Shown here piece by piece: positions 8,522-17,031 of a stretch of 64,000 bases of DNA; position 1 is the first letter of the stretch; each line of letters opens with the position of its first letter. The translations under genes were made by a program, and so were the position numbers. The DNA is taken from contig NZ_WJXB01000012.1 in NCBI RefSeq assembly GCF_009664975.1, positions 124,001-188,000 on the forward strand, given 5' to 3'. Below the pieces are notes generated by a model. That model was given only the letters and a program-made list of their open reading frames with translations, searched no databases and had not been told where the DNA came from. The DNA comes from Paenibacillus monticola (lineage in GTDB: Bacteria > Bacillota > Bacilli > Paenibacillales > Paenibacillaceae).

Positions 8522-8631
8522 AATCAGTCCCCTCTCCATCCACAATTTAGGATAAGCTGTTGTTATTTTTTGGACAAAGGTCTCGTATATATAGCAGTAC
8601 AAAGGACATCTAATCTTGAAAGGGGAAATAA

Positions 8632-9762
8632 ATGATGAAATCTATGAAGCAAATCCGTGGAGCCTCCGTTGCTTGCCTGCTGGCAGTTCCGCTGGTTCTG
8701 TCCAGTTGCAGCCTGTTTGGATCGGAATCAGCCTCTGTAGATCCGCCGCCAAGCGAGGTAGAAGCGCAAATGCTACAGGTAAGCGGTGAGACAACCTTAG
8801 ACACCGGAGTTCTGGGTCCGGTAGCTGAGGAGGATGCACAGACGGTTGCGAGTGATGGTGGTAAATTGTCTTCTGGGAACAGTGCTTCGGGATCACTTAC
8901 GACTGTATTTCTGAAGGACGATAACGGATTACTTGCTCCAGTATCGCTCAGTTTGCCCAAAAGCGACGAAACTACCATGCTTAAGGATTCGCTAACCGCA
9001 CTGGTGAGCAAAGGGGCTTATGCCTCATCAGTACCCAATGGGTTCCAGGGAATTCTTCCAGCGGGTACAGAAGTAAAAAATGTTACGGTAGACAAATCGA
9101 GCGGATTGGCTGTAATCGAGTTTAACAAGAACTTTAACGCTTATGATGCTGCGGATGAGCGCGAAATACTAGAGGCGATCACCTGGACACTGACCGGAGA
9201 GAGTGGAATTAAAGGTGTTCAGCTCTGGGTAGACGGCAAAAAGCTTACCGAGATGCCCTTGAAAGGAACTCCACTGGACCGACCACTGTCGCGCAGCATG
9301 GGAATAAATCTGCCGAAGCACACTCAGCTTCTTATGAATTCGAGTGCAGTTACCGTATATTTTTCCGCTGCTTCGCCTGACGGTATTCAGTATTATGTTC
9401 CAGTTACCCGTTTTGTACCCGCTGGGCAGGATACTTTGAAGGCAGCATTGAATGAACTGATTACTGGCCCTGAGTCTGGAGATGGTCTGGAGATGGTGAT
9501 GACGCAGGGCACCGTGCTGGATGCTGTAGAAGCCGGGCAGAACGGTGTAGTCACAGTCTCTTTGACTGACGATATGTTTGCTGACGGAAAGGGTGTGCCT
9601 ACAGAAATGCTGGAATCCGTGGTGTTGACGGTCGCCCAGAATACAGAGGATGCCTTGGTCCAGATTCGGATGAATGGCAAAGATACAGTTACGGGTACTG
9701 ATAATATTGACTATGGGAAGCCGGTGTCAGCACCGGATTATGTGAACGAACTTCCGCTATAG
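8632..9762 (+). CDS. gerM: GerM-domain sporulation lipoprotein
   Basis: 376 residues. The N-terminus is a lipoprotein signal peptide with lipobox LSSC (Cys at about residue 26). Two tandem GerM domains follow, one about residues 85-205 (TVFLKDDNGLLAPVS ... GIKGVQLWVDGKKL) and one about 240-350 (TVYFSAASPDGIQYYVPVTR ... NTEDALVQIRMNGK). GerM in B. subtilis is needed for sporulation and germination and is a component of the SpoIIIA-SpoIIQ channel complex region. The next genes are rph and rdgB, matching the B. subtilis order gerM-rph-ysnA; racE is not present upstream. Start: ATG 8632 or 8635 after AAGGGG. Confidence 0.9.
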   Translation: MMKSMKQIRGASVACLLAVPLVLSSCSLFGSESASVDPPPSEVEAQMLQVSGETTLDTGVLGPVAEEDAQTVASDGGKLSSGNSASGSLTTVFLKDDNGLLAPVSLSLPKSDETTMLKDSLTALVSKGAYASSVPNGFQGILPAGTEVKNVTVDKSSGLAVIEFNKNFNAYDAADEREILEAITWTLTGESGIKGVQLWVDGKKLTEMPLKGTPLDRPLSRSMGINLPKHTQLLMNSSAVTVYFSAASPDGIQYYVPVTRFVPAGQDTLKAALNELITGPESGDGLEMVMTQGTVLDAVEAGQNGVVTVSLTDDMFADGKGVPTEMLESVVLTVAQNTEDALVQIRMNGKDTVTGTDNIDYGKPVSAPDYVNELPL

Positions 9763-9914
9763 AATGACCCGACCGGGTTGGAAAGATGCTTTTGTGCCTG
9801 CTCTTTGGTAGAATAAAGGGTAAGATGTGCCTCCCCTGGCAGTTCACTGCGGGAATATAAGGGGAAGCAGAACGAACACTAAACTTTTAGCTACTTACAA
9901 TGTAGGAGGCAGAA

Positions 9915-10676
9915 ATGATGAGATCAAACGGGAGAAACGACGACCAACTCCGGCCGCTGACGATAACGACCCAAACGAATAAATATGCTGAGGGCTCCGT
10001 GCTTATTGAAATGGGGGACACCAAGGTTATATGTACGGCAACTGTTGAGGAGAAGGTTCCTCCATTTCTCAAAGGACAGGGAAAAGGCTGGGTGACAGCC
10101 GAATATTCCATGCTTCCTCGGGCCACGCAAACGCGCAACCAGCGTGAAGCCGCTCGCGGCAAGCTTACGGGTCGCACCATGGAGATCCAACGGCTGATCG
10201 GCCGGGCGCTTCGTTCCGTAGTGAACTTGCAGGCTCTCGGAGAACGCAGCATTACGCTCGATTGTGATGTTATTCAGGCAGATGGAGGTACACGGACGGC
10301 TTCCATTACAGGAGCTTTTGTGGCCATGAGTTTTGCCATTAATAAAATCGCACTGCAGCACAAGCTGAGTGTATTTCCGATTACGGACTATCTTGCAGCG
10401 ATCAGTGTCGGCGTTGTCGGCGACAAAACACTGCTTGATCTGAACTATGAAGAGGATTCCAAAGCGAAGGTAGATATGAATGTAGTAATGACTGGCGGCG
10501 GTGCATTTGTAGAAGTGCAGGGTACCGGCGAAGAAAGACCGTTCTCGCGTCAGGAGCTTGATCTCCTGTTGGGTCTTGGAGAGAAGGGGATTTACGAGCT
10601 GATTGCTGTCCAGAAGGAAGTTCTGGGAGCGATTGCGCTCAAAATTCCCACCGGGCAGCCGGGTCAAGTGGTATAG
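9915..10676 (+). CDS. rph: Ribonuclease PH
   Basis: 253 residues, full length for RNase PH, a phosphate-dependent 3'-5' exoribonuclease that trims tRNA 3' ends as a hexamer. Family blocks are clear: LRPLTITTQTNKYAEGSVLIEMG, GWVTAEYSMLPRATQTRNQREA, the RLIGRALRSVV arginines of the phosphate site, TLDCDVIQADGGTRTASITGAFVA, and LDLNYEEDSKAKVDMNVVMT with the catalytic-site Asp residues. ATG start (9915) lies behind GGAGG. The stop is one base before the rdgB ATG, so the two are translated together. Confidence 0.96.
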   Translation: MMRSNGRNDDQLRPLTITTQTNKYAEGSVLIEMGDTKVICTATVEEKVPPFLKGQGKGWVTAEYSMLPRATQTRNQREAARGKLTGRTMEIQRLIGRALRSVVNLQALGERSITLDCDVIQADGGTRTASITGAFVAMSFAINKIALQHKLSVFPITDYLAAISVGVVGDKTLLDLNYEEDSKAKVDMNVVMTGGGAFVEVQGTGEERPFSRQELDLLLGLGEKGIYELIAVQKEVLGAIALKIPTGQPGQVV

Positions 10677-10677
10677 G

Positions 10678-11316
10678 ATGAAATCTTCGAGTGGCATTCT
10701 TATTGTTGCGACGAAGAATAAGGGCAAGGTGCGCGAGTTTCAGCATGCCTTCGCCCCGCTCGGATTAACGGTTAAGAGCATGTTCGACTACGCGGATCTT
10801 CCAGATGTCGTGGAGGATGGGGTTACCTTTGCCGAGAATGCGCTGAAAAAAGCCAAGACCGTGGGTGATATTCTCGGACTGTCGGTGCTTGCGGATGACT
10901 CCGGTCTTTGTGTAGATAGTCTGGATGGCAGGCCAGGAGTCTACTCTGCACGTTATGCAGGGGAAGGTGCAACTGACAGTGATAATAATCTGTTGCTGCT
11001 TAGCGAGCTGGAGGAGCTGAAACTGGGCGAGGATACAGATCAGCCACTGCTGAGCACAGCCCGGTTCGTCTGTGCTTTATCCTTGTATGATCCGGCCACT
11101 GGCCAGGAACTGACTGCTGAGGGTTCTGTAGAAGGTTGGATAACGTCTGAGCCAGCGGGTGCTGGCGGTTTTGGTTATGATCCGTTATTCTATTTGTCGG
11201 ATTATGCTAAGACGATGGCAGAGCTCACACTGGAAGAGAAGCAGAAGATTAGTCACCGGGGCGCAGCATTGCGGCTGCTAACAGAGAAACTGGCGGCTGA
11301 ACAGCAAGCGGACTGA
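10678..11316 (+). CDS. rdgB: XTP/dITP pyrophosphatase (non-canonical purine NTP hydrolase)
   Basis: 212 residues of the HAM1/RdgB family, which hydrolyses dITP, XTP and dHAPTP to monophosphates and cleans the nucleotide pool. Visible signatures: VATKNKGKVREF (substrate phosphate site), VEDGVTFAENALKKA, LADDSGLCVDSLDGRPGVYSARYAG (metal-binding acidic pair) and GGFGYDPLFYL. The start at 10678, one base after the rph stop, gives the family N-terminus; the longer frame from 10603 overlaps rph and is not needed. B. subtilis name is ysnA. It ends the gerM-rph-rdgB unit, with a terminator 48 bases downstream. Confidence 0.95.
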   Translation: MKSSSGILIVATKNKGKVREFQHAFAPLGLTVKSMFDYADLPDVVEDGVTFAENALKKAKTVGDILGLSVLADDSGLCVDSLDGRPGVYSARYAGEGATDSDNNLLLLSELEELKLGEDTDQPLLSTARFVCALSLYDPATGQELTAEGSVEGWITSEPAGAGGFGYDPLFYLSDYAKTMAELTLEEKQKISHRGAALRLLTEKLAAEQQAD

Positions 11317-11363
11317 CTGGAATAGACTGAGCGATATAATTACAAATGTTTAAGAATCACAAC

Positions 11364-11407
11364 AAGCTTGCAGAGAAGGCATATCCTTCCTTCTGCAAGC
11401 TTTTTTT
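11364..11407 (+). terminator. Intrinsic terminator after rdgB
   Basis: Long imperfect stem AAGCTTGCAGAGAAGG / CCTTCCTTCTGCAAGCTT followed by a run of seven T. Confidence 0.9.
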
Positions 11408-11838
11408 GAAATATAAGAATTTATATATTTCACACGATAACTTATCCTTATATTTCTCGAAGAAACGGATGCCATCCCTAAAAGAACGGCAAAAGCCGTT
11501 TCTTCTTGCTTGAGGATATTCCCCCTAAATCATAGATTTTTATCCCTAGCGCATTAGCCAGCTTTGCCTGAGAATTAGAAGTACCTTCACCCAATTCCAT
11601 TCCCTTCCAATTATTCTTTCCAAGGCCAGCTCCCTTCCCTCTAATGGATCTAATCCTCTAATCTTCTAATTTAACTATGTCAACTCACAAGTCTATGAAA
11701 GATAATCTCGCAGATTCAATTTTTGTTCTTGATAGAAACAAAGGGTGAAGGTGAAATTCAATCGGGAGGTGAACTCTGGGTCTTTCTAAATTGAATAGGA
11801 TTTCGAGCTTAACATGGAATTGAGGAGGTAGTTAATGG
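11408..11838. other. Long leader/upstream region of chitinase gene
   Basis: This gene-free stretch holds nested inverted repeats: outer arms GAAGAAACGG (11459-11468) and CCGTTTCTTC (11496-11505), and an inner hairpin AACGGC-AAAA-GCCGTT (11485-11500) that uses part of the same right arm, so the two pairings exclude each other. The inner hairpin is followed by TCTTCTT. Two additional purine-rich GGAGGTG-like boxes occur at 11764-11771 and 11823-11829; the second serves the chitinase. I see no coding frame. The layout resembles an attenuator or processed leader, but no known riboswitch class is recognised. Confidence 0.4.
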
Positions 11839-13734
11839 ATGATGTTCACAAAAAGCAGATCTCGTAAAGCATTTACGCTTGGAATGGTGGCTGCACTTGT
11901 TCTTGCTCTCTTCTCCGCTTTAGGCACAAATGTCAAAACAGCCAACGCAGCAACGGATTACAAACTGGTCGGCTACTATGCCTCGTGGGCCGCTTATGCT
12001 CGCGGTTATAACGTAACAGATATCGATCCTACTAAAATGAATGTGATCAACTATGCTTTTGCAGATATTTGTTGGAATGGTATACACGGTAACCCGGACC
12101 CAACAGGTCCAAACCCGGTGACCTGGACCTGTCAAAATGAGCAAGGCCAAGCCATCAGCGTCCCGAATGGGACGATTGTGCTCGGCGACCCGTGGATTGA
12201 CGCGGGCAAGAGCTTTGGGGATGACAAATGGGATGACCCTATCAAGGGCAACCTGAAGCAGCTTTGGAAGCTGAAAGAGAAAAATCCAAACCTGAAGACG
12301 GTAATTTCCGTTGGTGGCTGGACCTGGTCGAACCGTTTCTCGGATGTTGCCGCTACAGTGGCAACCCGCGAGGTTTTTGCTAATTCAGCTGTTGATTTCA
12401 TCCGTAAATACAAAATGGACGGTGTCGATCTGGACTGGGAATACCCTGTGAGCGGAGGATTGGCCGGCAACAGCTATCGTCCTGAAGACAAACAGAATTA
12501 TGTGCTGCTGCTGCAAAAAATTCGCGAAAAGCTCAATGCAGCCGGTCAAGCCGACGGCAAGACATACCTGCTAACGATTGCCTCCGGCGCGGGCCCTGCC
12601 TATGTTAACAATAATAATCTTCAAGGCATCGCCTCAGTTGTCGATTGGATCAATATTATGACCTATGACTTTAATGGAAGTTGGAATACAACCAGCGGGC
12701 ACAATGCACCTTTATACTATGATCCAGCCGCTTCTGCAACAGGCCTTACTGAACCACAGAACTACAATGTGGATAAAGCGGTAACTAGCTATTTGGCAAA
12801 CGGTGTGCCAGCGAACAAACTCGTGCTGGGTATGCCTTTTTATGGCCGTGGCTGGGGTGGTGCTCCTGGTGCGGGAAATGGACAATATCAAGTGACCTCC
12901 GGTATTTCATCCACGGGCACGTGGGAGGCTGGAAGCTATGATTTCTACGATCTGGAAGCCAACTATATCAACAAGAACGGTTACACCCGCTATTGGAATA
13001 ATGTATCCAAAGTTCCCTATCTGTATAATCCAGGCACTCAAACTTATATTAGCTATGACGATGTAGAATCTTTTGGTTACAAAACCAGCTATCTGAAATC
13101 CAAGGGTCTTGCCGGAGCCATGTTCTGGGAAACGAGCGGAGATCGAAATAAGACACTGCAGAACAAGCTAAACGCCGATCTTGGTGGTGGAGTGGTAACG
13201 CCTACACCTACGCCAACTGTGACACCGACACCTACTGTGACACCAAAGCCAACGGCTTCAGTCACCCCAACGCCAACGGTAAAGCCAACAACCACGCCAA
13301 CACCGTCCGCGACCCCAACAGCTACGCCGGGGCAATGTACAGCAGCGGTTTGGAATTCGACAATCGCGTACACGCTGGGTCAAACGGTTTCCTACAGCGG
13401 GGTGATCTATGAAGCCAAATGGTGGACGCAAGGTGACCGCCCAGATTTAAGCGGCGCTTATGGACCCTGGAAATCTGTAGGCACCTGTGGAACGGCAACA
13501 CCAACTCCTACATCTACCCCAACACCAACACCAACACCGACACCGACACCGTCGGCAACCGCTATAGCCACGCCAACACCAACTCCGGGTACCTCTGCCT
13601 GGGCGCCGGGAGTTGCATACAATGTGGGTGTTGTTGTGACTTACAGTGGACATACGTATACTTGCCTGCAGTCCCACACTTCCCTCTTGGGCTGGGAACC
13701 AGCTACGACACCGGCTCTGTGGAAGCTGAACTAG
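11839..13734 (+). CDS. Secreted GH18 chitinase with two chitin-binding modules
   Basis: 631 residues. Sec signal peptide with cleavage expected after ANA (about residue 37). A GH18 domain (about 40-450) has the SxGG strand VISVGGW and the catalytic DGVDLDWE, in which D194, D197, D199 and general acid E201 are all present; MTYDFNG and MFWETSGD complete the barrel. A TP-repeat linker follows, then a CBM5/12-type module (AVWNSTIAYTLGQTVSYSG ... WKSVGTC), a second TP linker, and a second module (WAPGVAYNVGVVVTYSGHTYTC ... ALWKLN). The second module has the complete aromatic pattern. An extracellular enzyme for insoluble chitin. ATG 11839 or 11842 follows GGAGG. Downstream terminator present. Confidence 0.95.
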   Translation: MMFTKSRSRKAFTLGMVAALVLALFSALGTNVKTANAATDYKLVGYYASWAAYARGYNVTDIDPTKMNVINYAFADICWNGIHGNPDPTGPNPVTWTCQNEQGQAISVPNGTIVLGDPWIDAGKSFGDDKWDDPIKGNLKQLWKLKEKNPNLKTVISVGGWTWSNRFSDVAATVATREVFANSAVDFIRKYKMDGVDLDWEYPVSGGLAGNSYRPEDKQNYVLLLQKIREKLNAAGQADGKTYLLTIASGAGPAYVNNNNLQGIASVVDWINIMTYDFNGSWNTTSGHNAPLYYDPAASATGLTEPQNYNVDKAVTSYLANGVPANKLVLGMPFYGRGWGGAPGAGNGQYQVTSGISSTGTWEAGSYDFYDLEANYINKNGYTRYWNNVSKVPYLYNPGTQTYISYDDVESFGYKTSYLKSKGLAGAMFWETSGDRNKTLQNKLNADLGGGVVTPTPTPTVTPTPTVTPKPTASVTPTPTVKPTTTPTPSATPTATPGQCTAAVWNSTIAYTLGQTVSYSGVIYEAKWWTQGDRPDLSGAYGPWKSVGTCGTATPTPTSTPTPTPTPTPTPSATAIATPTPTPGTSAWAPGVAYNVGVVVTYSGHTYTCLQSHTSLLGWEPATTPALWKLN

Positions 13735-13765
13735 CAGGAAGTTACCTGCGATTGATGAATGAAAG

Positions 13766-13812
13766 AAGCTTGCAGCCAAAAGTGAAAACTTTTAGGCTGC
13801 AAGCTTTTTCAT
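13766..13812 (+). terminator. Intrinsic terminator after chitinase gene
   Basis: Perfect 12-bp arms AAGCTTGCAGCC / GGCTGCAAGCTT with a 17-base loop, followed by TTTTTC. Confidence 0.9.
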
Positions 13813-13976
13813 TATGCTTCACACGGTTTTGAATAAATTATGTGCTGAACTCATAACCTCACACACACTGAAATATAATAGATATACAGGCTGTGCTTAT
13901 GAACAAATAAACTTATGGAACGTATTGCTGTTTTTTTCGTTATAGTAGTATATAGCGGAAGGTGGTGGGTTCACCG

Positions 13977-14411
13977 ATGGATGTTTGGATCTTTTGGTTA
14001 ATTGCAGCCGGTGTCCTGTTTGTAGTAGAAATGATGACGCTTACGTTTTATTTGCTTTGGCTCAGTATCGGCGCTTTGGTTGCCGGTCTGGTGTCGTTAT
14101 TATTGCCGGAGGCTATTTTATTTCAGGTGGTGCTAGGCTCACTGGTCGCGTTGGGTCTGACGTTGTTCTCGAAGCCACTCGTGGCGAAGTTCCGTAATTC
14201 CCGGGGGTTTAAGGATACCGGTACGGATATCGTCGGCAGACAAGGAATCGTTACGGAGCCGATTGAGCAAGGACGTTATGGGCAAGTTAAGGTAGGCGGG
14301 GATACTTGGACTGCAACATCATTACAGACTCTGGGTAAAGAAGATGTCGTTAGGGTAATAAAGAGAGGTACATCTATTATTGAAGTAGAATTATGGGGGG
14401 ACACGAACTGA
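13977..14411 (+). CDS. NfeD-like membrane protein
   Basis: 144 residues from the ATG at 13977 (the open frame begins at a GTG at 13962, inside the GGAAGGTGG ribosome-binding site). Three closely spaced hydrophobic segments (VWIFWLIAAGVLFVVEMMT, FYLLWLSIGALVAGLVSLLL, FQVVLGSLVALGLTLFS) are followed by a C-terminal OB-fold NfeD domain (DIVGRQGIVTEPIE ... YGQVKVGGDTWTATS). Short NfeD proteins work with SPFH/stomatin-like partners in membrane microdomains. The stop overlaps the start of the SPFH gene by one base (TGATG), which supports a coupled pair like E. coli ybbJ-qmcA. Confidence 0.87.
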   Translation: MDVWIFWLIAAGVLFVVEMMTLTFYLLWLSIGALVAGLVSLLLPEAILFQVVLGSLVALGLTLFSKPLVAKFRNSRGFKDTGTDIVGRQGIVTEPIEQGRYGQVKVGGDTWTATSLQTLGKEDVVRVIKRGTSIIEVELWGDTN

Positions 14412-15346
14412 TGGAATGGGCAATTATTGTAGTAGTTCTTGTTGTAGTAGTAGTATTCATTGGATTAACTGTCAAAATCGTGCCACAACAGCGAGTGGGT
14501 GTAGTGGAACGACTGGGTAAGTTTCATCGGCTGTTGACTCCAGGGCTGAATATTCTTATTCCAGTGATTGATCAGGTTCGTACGTACCATGATCTGCGTA
14601 TTCAACAGGCTAATGTACCACCACAAACGGTAATCACGAAGGATAACGTACAGGTACAGATTGACACCATTATTTTCTATCAGGTGGTGGGGCCGGAAGA
14701 AGCGACTTACGGTATTTCTGATTATGTATATGGGGTACGGAACATCTCAACAGCAACAATGCGGCAAATTATTGGTAAGCTTGAGCTGGATGAGACGTTG
14801 TCTGGACGGGAGAAAATCTCCGTTGATATTCGGGTAGCGCTGGATGAAGCTACTGAGAAGTGGGGCGTACGGATCGAGCGTGTGGAAGTTATTGACATTA
14901 AACCGCCACTTGATATTCAAGAAGCGATGGATAAACAAATGAAGGCCGAGCGGAGCAAACGGGCGATTGTCCTGGAGGCAGAAGCAGCTAAACAGGATAT
15001 GATCCTGCGTGCAGAAGGCGATAAACAAAGTAAGATTCTGAAGGCTGAAGGCGACAAGGAAGCTCGTATTCGTCAAGCTGAAGGTCTGGGTCAGGCCCAG
15101 GAGCTGGAAGCCATTGGTCAGGCAAAAGCTATTCAGGCCATCGCCGAAGCTGAGAAAATCCGCATCCAATTGCTTAGTACTGCAGGGCTGGATGAGCAGG
15201 TACTTGCGTACCGTTCCTTTGAAGCACTGACTGAAATCGCCAAGGGTCCAGCGAACAAGGTCTTCCTGCCAACTAGCGCAGTTGAGACACTGGGAAGTCT
15301 GGGTGCAATTGCTGAGGTCTTCAAGGCAAGTAGAGACGGTAAATAA
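14411..15346 (+). CDS. SPFH/stomatin-like membrane protein (QmcA type)
   Basis: 311 residues. One N-terminal transmembrane segment (WAIIVVVLVVVVVFIGLTV), then an SPFH/band-7 domain (RVGVVERLGKFHRLLTPGLNILIPVIDQV ... GVRIERVEVIDIKPP), and a long Glu/Ala/Lys-rich helix (EAAKQDMILRAEGDKQSKILKAEGDKEAR) expected to form the oligomeric coiled-coil. Such proteins build large membrane-bound cages or rings and scaffold proteases and other membrane proteins. The start at 14411 overlaps the NfeD stop. Its ribosome-binding site is the G-run at 14395-14400 within nfeD. Confidence 0.92.
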   Translation: MEWAIIVVVLVVVVVFIGLTVKIVPQQRVGVVERLGKFHRLLTPGLNILIPVIDQVRTYHDLRIQQANVPPQTVITKDNVQVQIDTIIFYQVVGPEEATYGISDYVYGVRNISTATMRQIIGKLELDETLSGREKISVDIRVALDEATEKWGVRIERVEVIDIKPPLDIQEAMDKQMKAERSKRAIVLEAEAAKQDMILRAEGDKQSKILKAEGDKEARIRQAEGLGQAQELEAIGQAKAIQAIAEAEKIRIQLLSTAGLDEQVLAYRSFEALTEIAKGPANKVFLPTSAVETLGSLGAIAEVFKASRDGK

Positions 15347-15506
15347 GGAACGTTAATAAGAACTTGATATTTTACAATTACCGCATATTCCGTTAAAGTA
15401 AATAGCAAAACAATCACCGGCTTACGTAGCGGGGGTTTCGATCCCGAAGCCCCTACGCTTACGAAGCCAGTTTTGTTTATGCAGAACTTTAAGGAGAGAA
15501 GAAACC

Positions 15507-15962
15507 GTGACAGAAAAACAGATCTCACCGCTAGTGGAGCTGCTGGAACTGCAGCCTCATGTTGAAGGCGGATGGTACAAAAGGCTTTGGAATTCCTCAT
15601 TCGAAATTCCGCAGGATGTATTGGGCGACAGTTATTCCGGCCCCCGTGCTTCGGCATCCTCCATTTATTTTTTGCTGCATGCGGATGAAACCTCTGCTTG
15701 GCATACGGTACTCTCGTCGGAGATATGGCTATGGCATTCCGGCAGCCCGATTGTGTTAAGCCTTGGCGGTAGTGGTGATAAACCAGAGGATGTAAAAGAG
15801 ATTATTTTGGGTCTGGATATCGCAGCTGGTCAGCAGCCGCAGGTAGTTATACCGGCAGGTGTATGGCAGGCGGCCCGGCCGCTGGGCGAAGAACCCGTAC
15901 TGGTCTCCTGCATTGTGTCACCAGAATTCCATTTTGATGATTTTAGACTAATCGAGAAATAA
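15507..15962 (+). CDS. Cupin-fold protein, DUF985 family
   Basis: 151 residues of the cupin_5/DUF985 family: LVELLELQPHVEGGWYKRLWNSS, ASSIYFLLHADETSAWHTVLSSEIWLWHSGSP and VVIPAGVWQAARPLGEEPVLVSCIVSPEFHFDDF correspond to the family's conserved blocks, with His and Glu residues of a possible metal site. Function is unestablished; related proteins are called sugar-epimerase-like. The start codon is GTG at 15507 after AAGGAGAG. It stands alone, with a terminator 6 bases downstream. Confidence 0.85.
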   Translation: MTEKQISPLVELLELQPHVEGGWYKRLWNSSFEIPQDVLGDSYSGPRASASSIYFLLHADETSAWHTVLSSEIWLWHSGSPIVLSLGGSGDKPEDVKEIILGLDIAAGQQPQVVIPAGVWQAARPLGEEPVLVSCIVSPEFHFDDFRLIEK

Positions 15963-15967
15963 AGTGA

Positions 15968-15994
15968 GCGGAGGCGAATATGCCTCCGTTTTTT
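15968..15994 (+). terminator. Intrinsic terminator after cupin gene
   Basis: GCGGAGGC-GAATA-TGCCTCCGT hairpin followed by TTTTTT. Confidence 0.92.
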
Positions 15995-16117
15995 GTTAGG
16001 GGAATGATCCACCTGAAAGCTTGTTTTTATTGGGAGTTTTTTGGGAAGTGCTTCTAAAGTCTCTTTTGCGGTTAAGGAAGTTTGAATAAATAAACAGTAG
16101 GTTTGGAGGGTTTATAA

Positions 16118-16954
16118 ATGAGTCAATTGAACGGACCATTTTCAGGCGGACCCACTTTACATGATGGAGTAACAATGCCATGGCTGGGGTTGGGTGTATG
16201 GCAGACCAAGGACGGCGATGAGGTAATCTATGCAGTTAAGACAGCGGTAGAAACCGGATATCGCAGTATTGACACCGCGGCAGGCTACAATAATGAAGAG
16301 GGCGTTGGACAAGCCATTCGCGAATGCGGAGTTTCCCGAGATGAGTTGTTTATTACGACTAAGCTACGGAATCCGGATCAAGGTTATGAATCGACGCTTA
16401 AGGCATTCGAGGTTAGCCGTCGCAAGCTGGGCTTGGATGTTATTGATCTATATCTGATTCACTGGCCGGTTGCAGGCAAATATCGGGAGACTTGGAAAGC
16501 TCTGATTCACCTGCAAAAGGAAGGTCATATCAAATCAATTGGGGTGAGCAACTTTCAGGTTCATCATCTGAAGGATATTATAGAGGACACCGGAGTAGTA
16601 CCCGTGGTCAATCAGGTAGAGTTCCATCCACTACTGACTCAGCGCGAGCTGCTGAAATATGCCCGTGAGCAGGGCATTCAGATAGAGGCCTGGAGCCCGT
16701 TGATGCAGGGGCATCTTGATCTGCCGCTCTTGAAGGAATTGGCTGGGAAATACGGTAGAACACCAGCCCAAATCGTGCTGCGCTGGGATTTGCAGCAGGG
16801 TGTGATCACGATTCCGAAATCGGTGCATGCAGAGCGAATTAAAGAAAACGCCGGATTCTTCGACTTCACACTCAGTGATGAGGATGTCAAGGCTATTGAA
16901 GACTTGAACGAAGATAACCGTTTTGGTCCAGACCCGGATAACTTTAATTTTTAA
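16118..16954 (+). CDS. Aldo/keto reductase
   Basis: 278-residue AKR of the AKR5-like bacterial group. The catalytic tetrad is complete: D52, Y57 (DTAAGYNNE), K82 (TTKLRN) and H115 (YLIHWP). Further family blocks are IGVSNFQVHHL, VVNQVEFHPL, AWSPLMQG and IPKSVHAERIKENAGFFDFTLS, the last contacting NADPH. It reduces aldehydes or ketones with NADPH in the cytoplasm; the natural substrate cannot be told (B. subtilis relatives act on methylglyoxal). ATG behind TTGGAGG. It is transcribed alone and ends facing asnB. Confidence 0.93.
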   Translation: MSQLNGPFSGGPTLHDGVTMPWLGLGVWQTKDGDEVIYAVKTAVETGYRSIDTAAGYNNEEGVGQAIRECGVSRDELFITTKLRNPDQGYESTLKAFEVSRRKLGLDVIDLYLIHWPVAGKYRETWKALIHLQKEGHIKSIGVSNFQVHHLKDIIEDTGVVPVVNQVEFHPLLTQRELLKYAREQGIQIEAWSPLMQGHLDLPLLKELAGKYGRTPAQIVLRWDLQQGVITIPKSVHAERIKENAGFFDFTLSDEDVKAIEDLNEDNRFGPDPDNFNF

Positions 16955-16987
16955 GCTGGTGGTTCTGAGTTATAAATAACATTACAA

Positions 16988-17021
16988 ATAGCAAGCCTCC
17001 GAACATTCGGAAGCTTGCTAT
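16988..17021. terminator. Bidirectional terminator between AKR gene and asnB
   Basis: Arms ATAGCAAGC-C-TCCGA / TCGGA-A-GCTTGCTAT around an ACAT loop lie between convergent genes, with A/T runs on both outer sides. Confidence 0.85.
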
Positions 17022-17031
17022 TTTACATTGT

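Noticed and set aside
12132..12470. Minus-strand frames inside the chitinase gene and similar shadows in lon, clpX and SNF2 genes
   Set aside because: They lie wholly within well-supported genes, lack start signals and have no recognisable domains.
13089..13373. Val/Gly-rich minus-strand frame opposite the TP linker of the chitinase
   Set aside because: By-product of the repetitive ACN CCN linker codons.
15415..15475. Inverted-repeat-like stretch between the SPFH and cupin genes
   Set aside because: Arms pair imperfectly and no T-run follows; not strong enough to call a terminator.
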